Positions 63,505 to 64,000 of a stretch of DNA of 64,000 nucleotides are shown piece by piece. The translations under genes and the position numbers were made by a program. Each line of letters begins with the position of its first letter. The first letter of the stretch is position 1. This stretch comes from Bradyrhizobium sp. Ash2021. Its GTDB lineage: Bacteria > Pseudomonadota > Alphaproteobacteria > Rhizobiales > Xanthobacteraceae. The DNA lies in assembly GCF_031202265.1 (NCBI RefSeq), contig NZ_CP100604.1, positions 558,001-622,000 of the forward strand. The letters run 5' to 3'. Below the pieces are notes generated by a model. The model was given only the letters and a program-made list of their open reading frames with translations, was not told where the DNA came from and searched no databases.

Positions 63505-63999
63505 TTAGCCGGTTCGTCTTGAAGTACTTTTCTGCAACGCGCTGCGTTGCACGAATGCGGCAAGGCATAACAATGGCCCGACGACGGAAAGAACGACGAA
63601 AGGTAAGTATCCTACCAAGTACTTGAAATTGCCAAATTGCGGATATCCCAAAAAGTCCGCCGCAAAAGCGTAGGCTATGTAATTGAGCCCGACCACGCGT
63701 AAGAACCACCAGCCCTTGGACCCAAGCGCTTGTTGAAGGCGACGGATCGAGAACAGTGCCAGAAGGTAGGTCCAGAGGACGGCGACTCCAAAAAAGACAA
63801 AAACCCCGCGAGGTGGGGCGTGTCCTATGTGAGTGAGCCAGGCGACAAGCGCGAGGTGAACAAGGTGTGCTGAAGCAAACGCGAGACCAAATTCACGCGC
63901 ACGCCGTTTGAAGGGCTCGAAAGCTGGTCCGAACAATGCAGTCATCGCACCGGCAGCATAAGCTGGCCAAAACAACAGGAACGAGAACCGCGCGGTCAC
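63505..63999 (-). CDS. Hypothetical multi-spanning membrane protein, probably partial at the window edge
   Basis: At least four hydrophobic helices are visible (FSFLLFWPAYAAGAMTALFG, FVFFGVAVLWTYLLALFSI, VVGLNYIAYAFAADFLGY, YLPFVVLSVVGPLLCLAAFV). A loop EPFKRRAREFGLAFASAHLV carries a histidine in a membrane-adjacent helix, and the tail is basic. The layout is loosely like ferric-reductase-type membrane domains, but no haem ligands can be assigned. The GTG at 63999 is at the window edge, so the true start may lie beyond. Confidence 0.65.
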   Translation of the reverse strand: MTARFSFLLFWPAYAAGAMTALFGPAFEPFKRRAREFGLAFASAHLVHLALVAWLTHIGHAPPRGVFVFFGVAVLWTYLLALFSIRRLQQALGSKGWWFLRVVGLNYIAYAFAADFLGYPQFGNFKYLVGYLPFVVLSVVGPLLCLAAFVQRSALQKSTSRRTG

Positions 64000-64000
64000 C

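Overview
The window looks like chromosome from a Bradyrhizobium-type alphaproteobacterium. The protein families point that way: DUF2783, DUF1272, DUF3175, form II CoxMLS-type hydroxylases, and many paralogous ABC substrate-binding proteins. The coding DNA is GC-rich, and compact palindromic repeats of the kind common in these genomes lie between genes. This assignment is inferred from family resemblance, not from a database search.

Layout. Bases 1-7000 hold a DUF433/DUF5615-type toxin-antitoxin tail, an RND efflux permease with its adaptor, an OmpA-family protein, and a TPR protein whose caspase fold has lost both catalytic residues. Bases 7000-18000 form an aromatic catabolism block: two small-molecule enzymes, then a MarR regulator facing an FAD hydroxylase with a small partner (resembling the 3-hydroxyphenylacetate 6-hydroxylase pair), an odd metallo-beta-lactamase, homogentisate dioxygenase, fumarylacetoacetase, and an Lrp-type regulator facing 4-hydroxyphenylpyruvate dioxygenase. 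The hydroxylase and HPD could both feed homogentisate into HmgA and FahA. No maleylacetoacetate isomerase is present here. Bases 17900-32000 hold a CaiB-type CoA transferase, a luciferase-like monooxygenase, a three-subunit molybdenum hydroxylase, a chemoreceptor, an MFS transporter and otsB-otsA for trehalose.

A complete tRNA-Ser(GGA) at 32177-32266 marks the edge of an accessory island without a recognisable integrase. The island starts with an ArdC-type antirestriction protein and several very small genes. It then carries a two-gene CBASS (patatin-like effector CapV plus CD-NTase) and a seven-gene BREX type 1-like operon: brxA-like, brxB, brxC, pglX, a metallopeptidase, pglZ, brxL. The operon is translationally tight, with 4-base overlaps on both sides of the unusual metallopeptidase. 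pglX is split by a frameshift.

From about 51.9 kb to the end, the DNA is a patchwork of gene remnants: a haem-oxygenase-like fragment, a sensor kinase head fused to an IS1182-type transposase fragment, two halves of a substrate-binding protein flanking a cyclase/ATPase gene, and catalase, serine hydrolase and Baeyer-Villiger monooxygenase tails. A few intact genes sit among them: GYD, cupin, a substrate-binding protein, a DpgC-like dioxygenase and the large cyclase. Recurrent short repeats in this stretch suggest repeated recombination.
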